NCBI GenBank assembly: GCA_028280715.1
Contig: JANQLG010000042.1
Coordinates: 1 to 64,000, forward strand
Direction: 5' to 3'
Source of the DNA: Spongiibacteraceae bacterium
Lineage (GTDB): Bacteria > Pseudomonadota > Gammaproteobacteria > Pseudomonadales > Dasaniaceae
Length of the DNA stretch: 64,000 nt
In this document: piece after piece, positions 10,199-20,278 of the stretch
Layout of the letters: the number at the start of each line of letters is the position of its first letter
Numbering within the stretch: position 1 is the stretch's first letter
Made by a program: the position numbers and the translations under genes
Notes under the pieces: generated by a model
Told to the model about the DNA's origin: nothing
Seen by the model: only the letters and a program-made list of their open reading frames with translations
Databases searched by the model: none

Positions 10199-11287
10199 AT
10201 GAATATCTACTTGGTTGGCGGTGCAGTTCGCGACTCATTACTAAATTACCCTTTCACCGAAAAAGATTGGGTCGTTGTCGGCGCCACTTCAGATGATTTA
10301 ATCACTCAAGGTTACACACCTGTAGGAAAAGATTTTCCCGTTTTTTTACATCCGCAAACCAAGGAAGAATATGCATTGGCACGGACAGAAAAGAAAAGTT
10401 CACCGGGATATACCGGCTTTGATTGTTACACAAGCCCTGACGTTACACTGGAAGAAGATTTACTTCGCCGCGACCTGACTATTAATGCTATGGCGCAGGA
10501 TACTGAAGGGCGCATCATTGACCCCTATGGCGGCCAACAGGATTTGCAAGACCGGGTACTGCGCCATGTCTCACCTGCTTTTGTCGAAGACCCATTACGC
10601 GTGCTACGTGTTGCAAGACTACAGGCACGTTACGCACATCTAGGGTTTTCCATTGCAAAAGAAACTATGGCACTAATGGAGCAGATATCATTAAGTGGCG
10701 AACTGCAAACGCTGCCTGCAGAACGCATTTGGAGAGAATGCGAAAAAGCTTTGCAAGAACAGGCTCCAGCAGATTTTTTTCAAACACTGAAAAATTGCCG
10801 AGCACTACAGGTCATCATGCCAGCATTGAATAAGCAATCGGATTCAACATACCAGCTTGCCAATTCAGCTGCTAAGCACTCTTCAATTTTGACCCTACGC
10901 TTTGCTGTTTTATTTAGCGATATAGCATTACCCCAAACGCAACAACTATGTGAATCTATTAAAGCTCCGAATCCGTATAAAGAACTCGCTTGCATGGTCA
11001 GTGAACACGCAAAACTAACAAGCCAAATGTCACCCAATGCTGAAACACTGTTACAACTACTGGAAAAGCTTGATGCCTTTCGTCGATTTGAACGCTTCGA
11101 ACATTTTCTAATCTGCTGCAAACTGTTATATCCAAGCTCACAACGATGGCAGTTATTAACAGAAGCCGCCGAACAATGCCTCGCCGTTGACACTAAGGCT
11201 ATCGCAAAGTCTGGTATTAATGGCAAAGCCATCGGCGAAAAAATACGGCAACAACGACTTGAAACACTGTCAGCATTAGTAAACTGA
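10199..11287 (+). CDS. cca: CCA-adding tRNA nucleotidyltransferase
   Basis: This enzyme adds or repairs the 3' CCA of tRNAs without a template. The nucleotidyltransferase signature opens the protein (MNIYLVGGAVRDSLL), followed by the metal-binding segment EKDWVVVG (Glu21 and Asp23, where E. coli has Asp-x-Asp), the RRDLTINAMA motif, a DPYGG element and the ERIWRE helix. At 362 residues it is shorter than E. coli Cca (412) and I do not see the HD phosphohydrolase domain that E. coli carries, so it looks like the short bacterial type. It is followed 14 bases later by a pteridine reductase gene, probably in the same transcript. Confidence 0.93.
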   Translation: MNIYLVGGAVRDSLLNYPFTEKDWVVVGATSDDLITQGYTPVGKDFPVFLHPQTKEEYALARTEKKSSPGYTGFDCYTSPDVTLEEDLLRRDLTINAMAQDTEGRIIDPYGGQQDLQDRVLRHVSPAFVEDPLRVLRVARLQARYAHLGFSIAKETMALMEQISLSGELQTLPAERIWRECEKALQEQAPADFFQTLKNCRALQVIMPALNKQSDSTYQLANSAAKHSSILTLRFAVLFSDIALPQTQQLCESIKAPNPYKELACMVSEHAKLTSQMSPNAETLLQLLEKLDAFRRFERFEHFLICCKLLYPSSQRWQLLTEAAEQCLAVDTKAIAKSGINGKAIGEKIRQQRLETLSALVN

Positions 11288-11301
11288 AAACGGATAACAC
11301 A

Positions 11302-12057
11302 ATGTCATCAGATAGAAAAGTTGTTCTTATTACCGGCGCAGCCCAGCGCATTGGTGAAGTGATAGCTCGGAAACTACATCAACATGGATTTAATATCGCT
11401 ATTCACTATCGAAACTCTAAAGAAAAAGCTGAATCTCTGGCCAACGAGCTAAACCAGGCTAGAGATAATTCCGCAATGTGTTTTCAGGCAAATCTTGTCG
11501 ATATAAACACAGTGAAAACATTAGCTAATAATGTCACAAACAAATGGGGACGATTGGACGCACTCATAAACAACGCTTCAAGCTTTTATCCAACCTCACC
11601 AGACACTGCAAGCGAAGATGACTGGCACGCCTTAATTGACAGCAACCTCAAAGGCCCATTTTTTCTTAGTCAGTCTTTAGTTCCAGAACTAAAAAAAACT
11701 AACGGCTGCATTGTTAACATTGTCGATATTTATAGTGAGCGCCCGTTAAAAAGTCACAGCATTTATTCTATCGCCAAAGCAGGCGTTGCCATGATGACCA
11801 AAAGTCTGGCTCTAGAGTTGGCCCCCGACATTCGTGTTAACGGTATTTCTCCGGGCGCTATTTTATGGCCCGATGAAGTAGCTACAGGGCAAACGGTAAC
11901 TGACAAGGAAAAAGAAATTGCTTTATCACGTATCGCCATGAAGCGACTCGGTGATCCAGCCGACATCGCTAAAGCTGTAACTTTTCTTTTGGAAGATGCG
12001 CCTTACGTGACTGGGCAAATTATTACTGTGGATGGCGGGAGAACTTTAAGCATGTAA
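11302..12057 (+). CDS. Pteridine reductase-like short-chain dehydrogenase
   Basis: A 251-residue short-chain dehydrogenase/reductase. The cofactor motif is TGAAQRIG (residues about 11-18) with the Arg-Ile-Gly form typical of pteridine reductases, followed by NNAS, the catalytic segment with Y-S-I-A-K (Tyr and Lys present), SPGAILWPDE and the C-terminal VTGQIITVDGGR. Pteridine reductases reduce dihydropteridines or dihydrofolate with NADPH; E. coli FolM is a relative. The nearby folK and folB genes on the opposite strand support a folate/pterin role. Which pterin it uses cannot be told from sequence. Confidence 0.82.
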   Translation: MSSDRKVVLITGAAQRIGEVIARKLHQHGFNIAIHYRNSKEKAESLANELNQARDNSAMCFQANLVDINTVKTLANNVTNKWGRLDALINNASSFYPTSPDTASEDDWHALIDSNLKGPFFLSQSLVPELKKTNGCIVNIVDIYSERPLKSHSIYSIAKAGVAMMTKSLALELAPDIRVNGISPGAILWPDEVATGQTVTDKEKEIALSRIAMKRLGDPADIAKAVTFLLEDAPYVTGQIITVDGGRTLSM

Positions 12058-12120
12058 CTTTCTTTCACTAAAAGAATTAACATAAAACCAATAATGATTA
12101 ATCGACAAATCAATAACAAT

Positions 12121-13122
12121 CTAAAGACCAAACTGCTCCTTTAGCCCCAAGGAAACAAATTCGCTCCATGGAGCTGGAATAGAACGACCATTAACATTTA
12201 AATCAGCTATAGAGTCAGACATATTCAAAACACCAACAGAAGCATAAGTAGAGTCAGCACCTTCACACCGCAACAACTCTCCATTAATAGGGAAGCCAGG
12301 ACTTAACAAAAGAAGCTCAAAAGAAGAAGCAGGGCAACTATAAGTCGCACCTAGTGTTGTATCAGCTACTCTATTTATTCCCAAAGTGTGAGTAAATGTA
12401 TATGTATTAGGATCTTGCAGCATCCCACTAAGAACATCCTCAAAATAATCAGGATCGATTTCTAACGAATACAATAACTCTCTGAGAATAAAACTATCAA
12501 CACCTGAAGAAAACTCTATCGACGCTCCTTCATGGGTAGTAAGATTATTAAAAATATAACCTATGATTAATGCAGGCTCTGGATTTATATAGTCAATTAC
12601 GTAAGTTCCTGTAATCGATATTATTACGCCATCTAGATTTATAGACAAATCATCCAGCACTAACTCTACTGACATTCCAAACAGACCGTTATAATCAGTA
12701 ATTAAAACTTCTGCTTGGCCACTATATATAATCGAATAACCTGCATGGTCATAGGCACAATTTAACAATGTTAGAGCTACCACATCATCTACAGATATAT
12801 CCCCGGAAACGTCTCTATCCTGAAAATCATAATCACACTCTGCCGTCGAACGACTTTCGATAGAGTCCCCTAGATAAATAGGAGTAAACAAACTACGCGC
12901 CAAATGATTCTGAATACTTATCGATAACTCAAGAGCAAATATGGCCTGCTCCAATACATCCTCTTGGGCATTATCTTCATCAACTGTCAACAAGGGCATC
13001 AACATAGGATCTAAAGAGGCTGACTGCTCCGGTGCAGAATCATCACCCCCGCCGCCTCCACCACATGCAGCAAGAGTAAAAACTAGCAACAATAAAAAAA
13101 ATTTAGCGCGAAAAAAATCCAT
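12121..13122 (-). CDS. Hypothetical lipoprotein with Gly-rich tether
   Basis: A 333-residue exported lipoprotein of unknown function. The N-terminus is a type II signal peptide ending LTLAAC-like (FTLAAC, Cys at residue 20) followed immediately by a run of six glycines, a common flexible tether in marine gammaproteobacterial lipoproteins. Position +2 is Gly, so outer-membrane sorting is likely. The rest is acidic, rich in Ser, Asp, Ile and Leu, with no motif I recognise; two internal segments (CDYDFQDRDVSGDIS and GYSIIYSGQ) read like beta-sandwich strands. It lies between the pteridine reductase gene and folK, convergent with the former and in the same direction as the latter. No function is assigned. 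Confidence 0.75.
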   Translation of the reverse strand: MDFFRAKFFLLLLVFTLAACGGGGGGDDSAPEQSASLDPMLMPLLTVDEDNAQEDVLEQAIFALELSISIQNHLARSLFTPIYLGDSIESRSTAECDYDFQDRDVSGDISVDDVVALTLLNCAYDHAGYSIIYSGQAEVLITDYNGLFGMSVELVLDDLSINLDGVIISITGTYVIDYINPEPALIIGYIFNNLTTHEGASIEFSSGVDSFILRELLYSLEIDPDYFEDVLSGMLQDPNTYTFTHTLGINRVADTTLGATYSCPASSFELLLLSPGFPINGELLRCEGADSTYASVGVLNMSDSIADLNVNGRSIPAPWSEFVSLGLKEQFGL

Positions 13123-13215
13123 ACATCAATGTCCTTATATATCCCCAGTATTTGTTATTTATTTATGATCAATTATTTATTATTTAGTCACAAGGTAATT
13201 AATACGCCCTATTGC

Positions 13216-13707
13216 TCAAGGCCAGTCAAAATCCACAACCCACAATTTCTGAATAGATTGATCATACTGCCGCCACAACTGCTGATAAGTTTTATCCAAT
13301 CCAGGACACTTTTTTTCTGGCGCGACATCAGTCATGGGCAATAACACAAAAGCATTCTTGGTGATTTCATCCCTTGGCAACACCACACCATCGACCTCAC
13401 CCACTACATCATCGTAGGTGAGAATATCTATATCTAACGTTCTTGGTCCAAATTTCGGACCATCACGAAGACGACCATTATCATCTTCTATTTGCCGCAA
13501 CACTACCGACAGCTCGCCAACCGACTTATCGGTTTTAAATCCTGCCACCAGATTTAAAAAATTGTCACCCTCAAAACCCACGGCTTCACTTTCATAAACC
13601 TTGGAAACGGACAATTCACCGAATTGATGCTGTAATGCATCAAGCGCCGAAGTGATATGACGGTAGCGACCTATATTGCTACCAATACTGACATAAACAT
13701 AAGCCAC
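13216..13707 (-). CDS. folK: 2-amino-4-hydroxy-6-hydroxymethyldihydropteridine diphosphokinase
   Basis: FolK transfers pyrophosphate from ATP to 6-hydroxymethyl-7,8-dihydropterin in folate synthesis. The 163-residue product begins AYVSIGSN-like (AYVYVSIGSNIG), has the pterin/ATP-binding E-S-E-A-V-G-F-E-G and Q-I-E segments, and the diagnostic RTLDIDIL motif with the metal-binding Asp pair, then LPRDE. Length is typical. It lies downstream of folB on the same strand (61 bases apart), so the two are probably cotranscribed. No anomalies. Confidence 0.95.
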   Translation of the reverse strand: MAYVYVSIGSNIGRYRHITSALDALQHQFGELSVSKVYESEAVGFEGDNFLNLVAGFKTDKSVGELSVVLRQIEDDNGRLRDGPKFGPRTLDIDILTYDDVVGEVDGVVLPRDEITKNAFVLLPMTDVAPEKKCPGLDKTYQQLWRQYDQSIQKLWVVDFDWP

Positions 13708-13768
13708 TTTTTTACTCAGCTTTTTACCTAGCTTCTTTCAAGCGTAATTTTTTAAACCTAACTATTAC

Positions 13769-14125
13769 CTAACACTTTTTGCCGCGCTCAATAATAACAC
13801 CTACGTCCTGGGAACCTCTCACCGCTCCGGGTTTACTTAACCGAAGCTTTAACCAGGGCACTGAAAACTCTTCCAGTACAATTTTGGCACAATGTTCTGC
13901 CATGGTTTCTACCAGCTGAAATTCACTCTCACTAATAAAAGCAATGAGCCGTTTGGCAACTGCCTTATAATTCAACGTATCTTCAATGCTATCGGTCTCG
14001 GCAGCGCGACGAATATCGTGCGCCATTTCCAGATCGAGACTCACGGTCTGTTTAATCTCCCGCTCCCAATCGTAAATGCCGATAATGGTTTCAATTTTTA
14101 AATCGCGTATATAAACGATATCCAT
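13769..14125 (-). CDS. folB: Dihydroneopterin aldolase
   Basis: FolB converts 7,8-dihydroneopterin to 6-hydroxymethyl-7,8-dihydropterin and glycolaldehyde, the step before FolK. The 118-residue protein shows the family start VYIRDLKIETIIGIYDWER, the substrate-binding VETMAEHCA segment containing the conserved Glu, and the C-terminal LRLSKPGAVRGSQDVGVIIER with the catalytic Lys. Full length for the family. It lies between tsaD and folK on the minus strand, a common gammaproteobacterial order (tsaD-folB-folK). Confidence 0.95.
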   Translation of the reverse strand: MDIVYIRDLKIETIIGIYDWEREIKQTVSLDLEMAHDIRRAAETDSIEDTLNYKAVAKRLIAFISESEFQLVETMAEHCAKIVLEEFSVPWLKLRLSKPGAVRGSQDVGVIIERGKKC

Positions 14126-14181
14126 TTAATGGTCCCAACAATTCTTAAACAAAACCGATACGCACAATGTCATCACAAAGT

Positions 14182-15210
14182 TCACACAGCCGCTAAATTT
14201 TCCATCGGCCAACGAGGATACGCCTTCACCGACAAATCATCTACCTGGCCGGCCAATAGTCTTTGGCAACCGGCATAGGCGATCATTGCACCGTTATCTG
14301 TACAAAATTGTGGCCGGGCATAAAACACTGATGCATCAATTTTTTTCAAAGCTTTTTCCAGCGATACTCGCAGCTGTTTATTGGCACTGACACCACCAGC
14401 AATGACCAATCTCGATAAGCTCTCCTGCTGCAATGCTCTTCGACATTTGATTACCAAGGTTTCCACCACCGCCTGCTGGAAAGCATGGGCAATATCCGCC
14501 TTAGTCTGTTGATCAATCTTGCCCTGTTCATCACTGTGCTGATGCACCGTATTCAGGGTAAAAGTCTTTAGGCCACTAAAGCTGAAATCCAGGCCCGGAT
14601 GTTTCACCATCGGCCTTGGGAAAGTAAAACGCCCCTCCTCTCCCTCTTCAGCCAATTTGGCCAAATGAGGACCACCAGGATAAGGCAGCCCCATCATTTT
14701 TGCCGCCTTGTCAAAGGCTTCACCTGCGGCATCATCCAGTGATTCACCCAACATTCGATACTGACCGATACCATCCACTCGAACCAACTGGGTATGGCCG
14801 CCAGACACCAACAAAGCAATAAAAGGAAAGGCCGGCGGATTCTCTTCCAACATAGGGGCCAGCAAATGTCCCTCCATATGATGCACACCAATAGCCGGTA
14901 CACTCAGTGCGTAGGCCAAGGAGCGACCAATCATCGACCCAACCATCAAAGCACCTACCAAGCCAGGACCTGCGGTATATGCAACACCATCGATATCCTG
15001 CCGCTGACATCCAGCATCCTGCAGCACCTGCTCAATCAGGGGCAACGCTTTACGAATATGATCACGAGAAGCCAGCTCCGGCACTACGCCGCCATATTCG
15101 CTGTGCAATTCCACCTGACTGTATAGCGCATCAGCCAGCAAACCCTGCTGGTCGTCATAAAATGCTATTCCTGTCTCATCGCAGGAGGTTTCTATACCCA
15201 AAATTCGCAT
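14182..15210 (-). CDS. tsaD: tRNA N6-threonylcarbamoyladenosine transferase subunit TsaD
   Basis: TsaD transfers threonylcarbamoyl to A37 of ANN-decoding tRNAs together with TsaB and TsaE. The 342-residue product starts [16 protein letters not shown], contains the metal-binding HHMEGHL motif (about residues 110-116), [33 protein letters not shown] and the C-terminal VSANKQLR and [12 protein letters not shown]. All conserved ASKHA-fold segments are present at the expected length. It is divergent from rpsU across a 277-base region that should hold both promoters. Nothing unusual. Confidence 0.97.
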   Translation of the reverse strand: MRILGIETSCDETGIAFYDDQQGLLADALYSQVELHSEYGGVVPELASRDHIRKALPLIEQVLQDAGCQRQDIDGVAYTAGPGLVGALMVGSMIGRSLAYALSVPAIGVHHMEGHLLAPMLEENPPAFPFIALLVSGGHTQLVRVDGIGQYRMLGESLDDAAGEAFDKAAKMMGLPYPGGPHLAKLAEEGEEGRFTFPRPMVKHPGLDFSFSGLKTFTLNTVHQHSDEQGKIDQQTKADIAHAFQQAVVETLVIKCRRALQQESLSRLVIAGGVSANKQLRVSLEKALKKIDASVFYARPQFCTDNGAMIAYAGCQRLLAGQVDDLSVKAYPRWPMENLAAV

Positions 15211-15487
15211 AACTTAAATTTGCATAAAACAGGCGATACCCAATACGTCTTAGTCTTGCCGAATTTCTCGCTATTCAGCCAGCCATTTCACTCAAACGGC
15301 GAATCATACTGATAGCCCCCTTACCTGGCTAGAGACTTGGCCAGGAAAATCCCTGCCAATAGGCTAATCTGTACTTTGCATTTGCCGATTTGACAGTATA
15401 CAATGCCGGCCCCTTGCGATTGGTGGCCTTTTCATCAGTCTCAAATTAACTGCTAACCGACTTATGATATAGGGAAAAAGGTACAAC

Positions 15488-15703
15488 ATGCCTTCAGTGA
15501 AGTTAAAAGATAACGAGCCATTTGATATTGCTCTGCGTCGTTTCAAGCGCTCTTGTGAAAAAGCGGGTATTCTTGCAGAAGTGCGTCGCCGCGAATTTTA
15601 CGAGAAGCCAACATCTGTGAGAAAGCGTAAAGCTGCTGCAGCTGTTAAGCGTCACGCCAAAAAAGTGATGCGCGAAAACCGCAAACAACAACGCCTCTAC
15701 TAA
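15488..15703 (+). CDS. rpsU: 30S ribosomal protein bS21
   Basis: A 71-residue, very basic protein matching bS21 from end to end ([44 protein letters not shown], and an Arg/Lys-rich tail). bS21 binds near the anti-Shine-Dalgarno region of the 30S subunit and influences initiation. It is the first gene of the macromolecular-synthesis group rpsU-(yqeY)-dnaG-rpoD. A purine-rich ribosome-binding site (about 15471-15481) precedes the ATG. Confidence 0.98.
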   Translation: MPSVKLKDNEPFDIALRRFKRSCEKAGILAEVRRREFYEKPTSVRKRKAAAAVKRHAKKVMRENRKQQRLY

Positions 15704-15743
15704 TTAGAGTACCGCCTCCCATATCCCTGGATGCCAACCCGCT

Positions 15744-16196
15744 ATGACTGATCAAACGCTCAAAGCACGCATCCAGGATGAAATGAAAGCCGCCCTCCGC
15801 GCCAAGGAAAAACAGCGTCTAGGTACCATCAGGCTGATTCAAGCCGAAATTAAACGAATCGAAGTCGACGAACGCATTGAGATTGACGATGCTCGTCTAC
15901 TCGCCGTTTTGGACAAAATGTGCAAACAGCGCCGCGATTCTATCGATCAATATGAAAAAGCCGAGCGCACTGATCTCGCTGACATCGAAAAGGCTGAAAT
16001 CGCTGTCATTCAGGAATTCCTACCTGCACAACTCAGCGAAGAAGAACTAATCTCGCTGATCTCCGATGCTATTGCTGCTACCGGCGCCGGATCCATGAAG
16101 GATATGGGTAAAGTAATGGGCCAGTTGAAACCCAAACTACAGGGCCGTGCTGATATGGGCGAAGTCAGCAAGTTGATCAAGGCCAAATTAGCCTAA
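15744..16196 (+). CDS. yqeY: GatB/YqeY domain protein
   Basis: This 150-residue protein is a stand-alone YqeY domain, homologous to the C-terminal tail of the amidotransferase subunit GatB, which contacts tRNA. The helical start (LKARIQDEMKAALRAKEKQRLGTIRLI), the central EIAVIQEFLPAQLSEEEL and the C-terminal MKDMGKVMGQLKPKLQGRADM are all conserved. Its cellular role is not established; the domain suggests tRNA or translation-related binding. It is located between rpsU and dnaG as in Pseudomonas and relatives. Confidence 0.94.
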   Translation: MTDQTLKARIQDEMKAALRAKEKQRLGTIRLIQAEIKRIEVDERIEIDDARLLAVLDKMCKQRRDSIDQYEKAERTDLADIEKAEIAVIQEFLPAQLSEEELISLISDAIAATGAGSMKDMGKVMGQLKPKLQGRADMGEVSKLIKAKLA

Positions 16197-16343
16197 CCGG
16201 CTACCCATAGAGCCCCCCTCTGCTCATTCACACGCTACATCCTCTACAACATCCTGGGTTTCCACTCACCAGTTTAATGCTACACTGCCTCTCCATTTAA
16301 TATTCTTTTTAATAAATTAGACGCACCTCGTATAAGAATTTTC

Positions 16344-18167
16344 ATGAGCGGCCGCATACCACAAAGCTTTATTGATGACCTGCTTGATCGCCTCGACATT
16401 GTCGAAGTTATCGACCGCCGCGTCAGCCTAAAAAAAAGCGGCCGCAACTACACCGCCTGTTGCCCCTTTCACGACGAGAAAACCCCCTCCTTCAGCGTCA
16501 ATCAGGAAAAACAATTTTTTTACTGCTTTGGCTGCGGTGCCGGTGGTAATGCCATCGGTTTTATTATGGACTATGAGCGCATGGGCTTTCCGCAGGCGGT
16601 AGAAACGCTGGCAGATACCGTTGGACTAGAAGTTCCCAGAGAGGCCACTGTTTTTCAAGAAGAGCCTCAGCAGAAAAAAAATATCTACAGCACACTGGAA
16701 AAAGCGACAGATTTTTATCGCCAACAATTAAAGACTCATCCACAAAAAAGCCGTGCGGTGGACTACCTGAAAATGCGTGGACTATCCGGGGAAATCGCCC
16801 GTGATTTCGACCTGGGTTACGCACCACCGGGCTGGGATAACTTGCTAAAAGCCATCGGCCAAAGCAATGAAAACTCACAACTGTTGATTGACGGCGGCCT
16901 GTTAATAGACAAGCCCGAAGAAAACAAATGCTACGACCGCTTTCGTGACCGCATCATTTTCCCCATTCACGATATTCGCGGGCGCGTGATCGCTTTCGGC
17001 GGTCGCGTTCTCGGTGACGAAAAACCTAAATATCTCAACTCCCCAGAGACCACCGTTTTTCACAAGAGCCGTGAACTCTATGGCTTATACCAGTCACGAA
17101 AGGCCAATCGACAACTGCAACGACTACTCATTGTTGAGGGCTATATGGACGTGGTCGCTCTGGCTCAGCACGGCATTAATTGGGCCGCTGCCACCCTGGG
17201 AACCGCTACCAGCACCGAACACTTAACCAAGGTGTTTCGCCTCTGCTCGGAAGTTATTTTCTGCTTTGATGGCGATGAAGCCGGCAGAAGAGCCGCTACC
17301 CGAGCATTAGAATCAGCCCTACCCGTCATGGAAGATGGACGACTGGCGCGCTTTTTATTTTTACCGCAGGGAGAAGACCCTGATACCCTGGTAAGACAAA
17401 TCGGTGCCAGCCGTTTTACTCACTTAGTCGATCAGGCTCAGCCACTGGAAGACTTTCTGTTCGAATCCATGGCCGCCAATTTAAACCTGAACACACTGGA
17501 TGGCCGCGCCCGATTTAGTAAAACTGTTACCCCGATGATCAATCAGCTCCCTGCAGGCATCTTTAAAGAATTAATGATGACACGACTGGCTGAAACCACC
17601 GGTCTCTCCACAGAGAAACTGGCTGAGATTCAGGAACTTCACGAAGCCAGCAAACATAGCGAAGAAGTCAGCGCCGCACCCGATTCCAAGCCCACCCCCG
17701 AAGCAGCTAATCCTGTTCAGAGAAGCAGCAAGCCGTCACCACCCGAGGCGACACGCAACCCCATACTCTATGCAATAGCCCTGTTGCTGCATGAACCCAA
17801 AGCAGCAAAAAAAATCGAAATTCCTTCCAGCCTTGAACATAACGAGTCAATACACGCACCATTGCTAATGGCCATATTGGAACTCCTGCACAAGCGCCCT
17901 GAATCGACTTCAGCCATGCTTATCGGACGCTGGTATGGCGAACCATGGGGAGAAACTCTGCAGCAGTTATTACAACTCGAGCAATTCATCTCCGAAGCAG
18001 ATTTGGAGCAAGAATTGATCGATACCTTGAGCTATTTAGACCAACTGCACCAGCGCACAAAACTGGACAACCAAGTCGACAAACTCCTGAGCAAAGACTA
18101 CGCTCAATTAAGCGAAGAGGAAAAGACTTTGCTAAAACAGTCACTATCAGACATGCACAGCAAGTAA
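16344..18167 (+). CDS. dnaG: DNA primase
   Basis: DnaG makes RNA primers at the replication fork with DnaB. The 607-residue protein has the N-terminal zinc-binding domain with C40, H43, C61 and C64, the RNA polymerase core with the basic region FRDRIIFPIHD, and the TOPRIM domain (LLIVEGYMDVVAL and the acidic FCFDGDEAGRRA motif). A low-complexity Pro/Ser/Glu linker around residues 430-470 leads to a C-terminal DnaB-interaction domain. Length is typical of the gammaproteobacterial enzyme (E. coli 581; longer linker here). It sits between yqeY and rpoD, the classic arrangement. Confidence 0.97.
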   Translation: MSGRIPQSFIDDLLDRLDIVEVIDRRVSLKKSGRNYTACCPFHDEKTPSFSVNQEKQFFYCFGCGAGGNAIGFIMDYERMGFPQAVETLADTVGLEVPREATVFQEEPQQKKNIYSTLEKATDFYRQQLKTHPQKSRAVDYLKMRGLSGEIARDFDLGYAPPGWDNLLKAIGQSNENSQLLIDGGLLIDKPEENKCYDRFRDRIIFPIHDIRGRVIAFGGRVLGDEKPKYLNSPETTVFHKSRELYGLYQSRKANRQLQRLLIVEGYMDVVALAQHGINWAAATLGTATSTEHLTKVFRLCSEVIFCFDGDEAGRRAATRALESALPVMEDGRLARFLFLPQGEDPDTLVRQIGASRFTHLVDQAQPLEDFLFESMAANLNLNTLDGRARFSKTVTPMINQLPAGIFKELMMTRLAETTGLSTEKLAEIQELHEASKHSEEVSAAPDSKPTPEAANPVQRSSKPSPPEATRNPILYAIALLLHEPKAAKKIEIPSSLEHNESIHAPLLMAILELLHKRPESTSAMLIGRWYGEPWGETLQQLLQLEQFISEADLEQELIDTLSYLDQLHQRTKLDNQVDKLLSKDYAQLSEEEKTLLKQSLSDMHSK

Positions 18168-18309
18168 ATATTTACTTACTTTTCCCAGCTAACAAAAACT
18201 AAGAACAAAAAACCCTCAATGCTTCTCGTTATGAGGCTAGTATTGAGTCAAATTATTCAGTTATAATAGCGGGCTAACTTTCGAACCTGTCCCACAGAAA
18301 AGACCAATT

Positions 18310-20112
18310 ATGAGCGGAACCGAGCAACAACAGTCTCGTCTGAAGACCCTTATTGCCAAAGGAAAAGAGCAGGGTTACCTCACGTACTCCGAGGTAAACG
18401 ATCACCTTCCACAAGATATTTCTGACCCAGATCAAGTCGAAGAAATCATTCAGATGATTAACGACATGGGCATTCAGGTGTTCGAACATGCACCCGATGC
18501 CGATGAACTTTTGATGACTGAAGGGGATGATTCTACCGACGATATCGCTGCAGCTGAAGCTGCAGCCGCCCTGGCCGCCGTAGAAACCGAAGCCGGTCGC
18601 ACTACCGACCCAGTTCGCATGTACATGCGTGAAATGGGTACTGTCGAACTACTAACCCGTGAAGGCGAGATTGCCATCGCCAAGCGTATAGAGGAAGGCA
18701 TCCGCGATGTGATGGCTGCTGTCGCCTACTACCCTGGCTCAGTGCAGGACGTTATCGATGAATACGACAAAGTCGATACAGAAGAGCGCCGACTGGCCGA
18801 TGTGCTGACTGGCTATTTGGACCCTTCTGATAACGTACCACCCGCGGCTCAACAAGCCGCTGAAGCAGAAGAATCCGACGACGATGAAGAAGGCGTCAGC
18901 GGCCCTGATCCGGTTGAAGCAAAAGAGCGCTTTACCAAGCTACGCAAGCAACAGCAAAAGCTGGATAAAGCCATTGAAAAGCACGGCCGCTACAGCAAAG
19001 AATCCGCCAAGGAACTTCAAGCCCTAGCCGAGATTTTCAAATTCTTCAAACTGACACCTCGCATATTTGATCCCCTTGCCATTCGCGTACGATCCAAGCT
19101 GAACCTGATCCGCGAAAATGAAAGAAACATCATGGCGCTATGCGTCAAACACGCGAAAATGCCTCGTCAAAAATTCATCAAGGCATTTCAGGGACAAGAG
19201 ATCAATCTCGACTGGGTTGACGAACAAATCAAAGCTCACCCCGACCTAGCAGCCGGTCTTGAAGCACAAAAAGAAGAGATTCAGCGCGCGCAGAGAAAAC
19301 TGCAACAGCTTGAGATCAACACCGAGCTAACCATTATTGACATCAAAGAAATCAATCGCCGCATGTCGATTGGTGAAGCACGCGCTCGTCGCGCCAAGAA
19401 AGAAATGGTTGAAGCCAACCTGCGTCTGGTTATTTCGATTGCCAAGAAATACACCAACCGTGGCTTACAATTCCTGGACCTGATTCAGGAAGGCAACATC
19501 GGCCTAATGAAAGCCGTGGACAAATTTGAATATCGCCGCGGCTACAAATTTTCTACCTACGCCACATGGTGGATTCGTCAGGCGATCACTCGCTCTATCG
19601 CCGACCAGGCTCGCACGATTCGTATTCCTGTTCACATGATTGAGACTATCAATAAGCTCAATCGTATCTCTCGTCAAATGCTGCAGGAAATGGGTCGCGA
19701 ACCTACACCTGAAGAGCTGGGCGAGCGCATGGACATGCCAGAAGATAAAGTTCGCAAGGTGCTGAAAATCGCCAAAGAACCTATCTCCATGGAAACACCC
19801 ATCGGCGATGACGAAGATTCACATCTGGGCGACTTTATTGAGGACAACACCATTGCACAGCCAGTCGACTCTGCCACCGGTGAAGGTCTGAAGGAAGCCA
19901 CCAAGGACGTACTCAGTGGCCTCACCGCCAGAGAGGCAAAAGTATTAAGAATGCGCTTCGGTATCGACATGAACACTGACCATACTTTAGAAGAAGTCGG
20001 CAAACAGTTTGACGTAACTCGTGAGCGGATTCGTCAAATTGAAGCCAAGGCTCTGCGCAAGTTGCGCCACCCTTCTCGCTCTGATCATTTGCGCAGCTTC
20101 CTCGACGAGTAA
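18310..20112 (+). CDS. rpoD: RNA polymerase sigma-70 factor RpoD
   Basis: The primary sigma factor, 600 residues. Region 1.1 begins [28 protein letters not shown], region 1.2 is [22 protein letters not shown], a variable acidic non-conserved region lies about 175-200, then region 2 ([57 protein letters not shown]), region 3 and region 4 with the helix-turn-helix [20 protein letters not shown]. The length and domain order agree with E. coli RpoD (613). Followed by a strong intrinsic terminator at 20148-20175, closing the rpsU-rpoD group. Confidence 0.98.
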   Translation: MSGTEQQQSRLKTLIAKGKEQGYLTYSEVNDHLPQDISDPDQVEEIIQMINDMGIQVFEHAPDADELLMTEGDDSTDDIAAAEAAAALAAVETEAGRTTDPVRMYMREMGTVELLTREGEIAIAKRIEEGIRDVMAAVAYYPGSVQDVIDEYDKVDTEERRLADVLTGYLDPSDNVPPAAQQAAEAEESDDDEEGVSGPDPVEAKERFTKLRKQQQKLDKAIEKHGRYSKESAKELQALAEIFKFFKLTPRIFDPLAIRVRSKLNLIRENERNIMALCVKHAKMPRQKFIKAFQGQEINLDWVDEQIKAHPDLAAGLEAQKEEIQRAQRKLQQLEINTELTIIDIKEINRRMSIGEARARRAKKEMVEANLRLVISIAKKYTNRGLQFLDLIQEGNIGLMKAVDKFEYRRGYKFSTYATWWIRQAITRSIADQARTIRIPVHMIETINKLNRISRQMLQEMGREPTPEELGERMDMPEDKVRKVLKIAKEPISMETPIGDDEDSHLGDFIEDNTIAQPVDSATGEGLKEATKDVLSGLTAREAKVLRMRFGIDMNTDHTLEEVGKQFDVTRERIRQIEAKALRKLRHPSRSDHLRSFLDE

Positions 20113-20147
20113 TCCCTCATATAAGACGGTTTTAAGCTAACAACAAT

Positions 20148-20175
20148 AGCCCGGCACCAGCCGGGCTTTTTATTT
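20148..20175 (+). terminator. Rho-independent terminator after rpoD
   Basis: Perfect 8-bp stem AGCCCGGC (20148-20155) and GCCGGGCT (20160-20167) with the loop ACCA, followed directly by a T-rich tract (TTTTTATTT). It lies 36 bases after the rpoD stop and is a textbook intrinsic terminator. Confidence 0.95.
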
Positions 20176-20278
20176 CCACGCTGCTTGTACTTTCAAAAGC
20201 CAACTCCCCTAGTTACACTAATCGACCTAATTCATTGCGGTCCCACAGCGCAGCAATAACAAAGAAAGGAGATCAGTC

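Noticed and set aside
10780-11232. 150-codon minus-strand open frame
   Set aside because: It lies wholly inside cca on the opposite strand, is Ser/Cys-rich without any domain pattern, and has no ribosome-binding site.
15324-15345. Inverted repeat CCTGGC/GCCAGG between tsaD and rpsU
   Set aside because: Only 6 bp with a 10-base loop and no T tract; not enough to call a terminator or operator.
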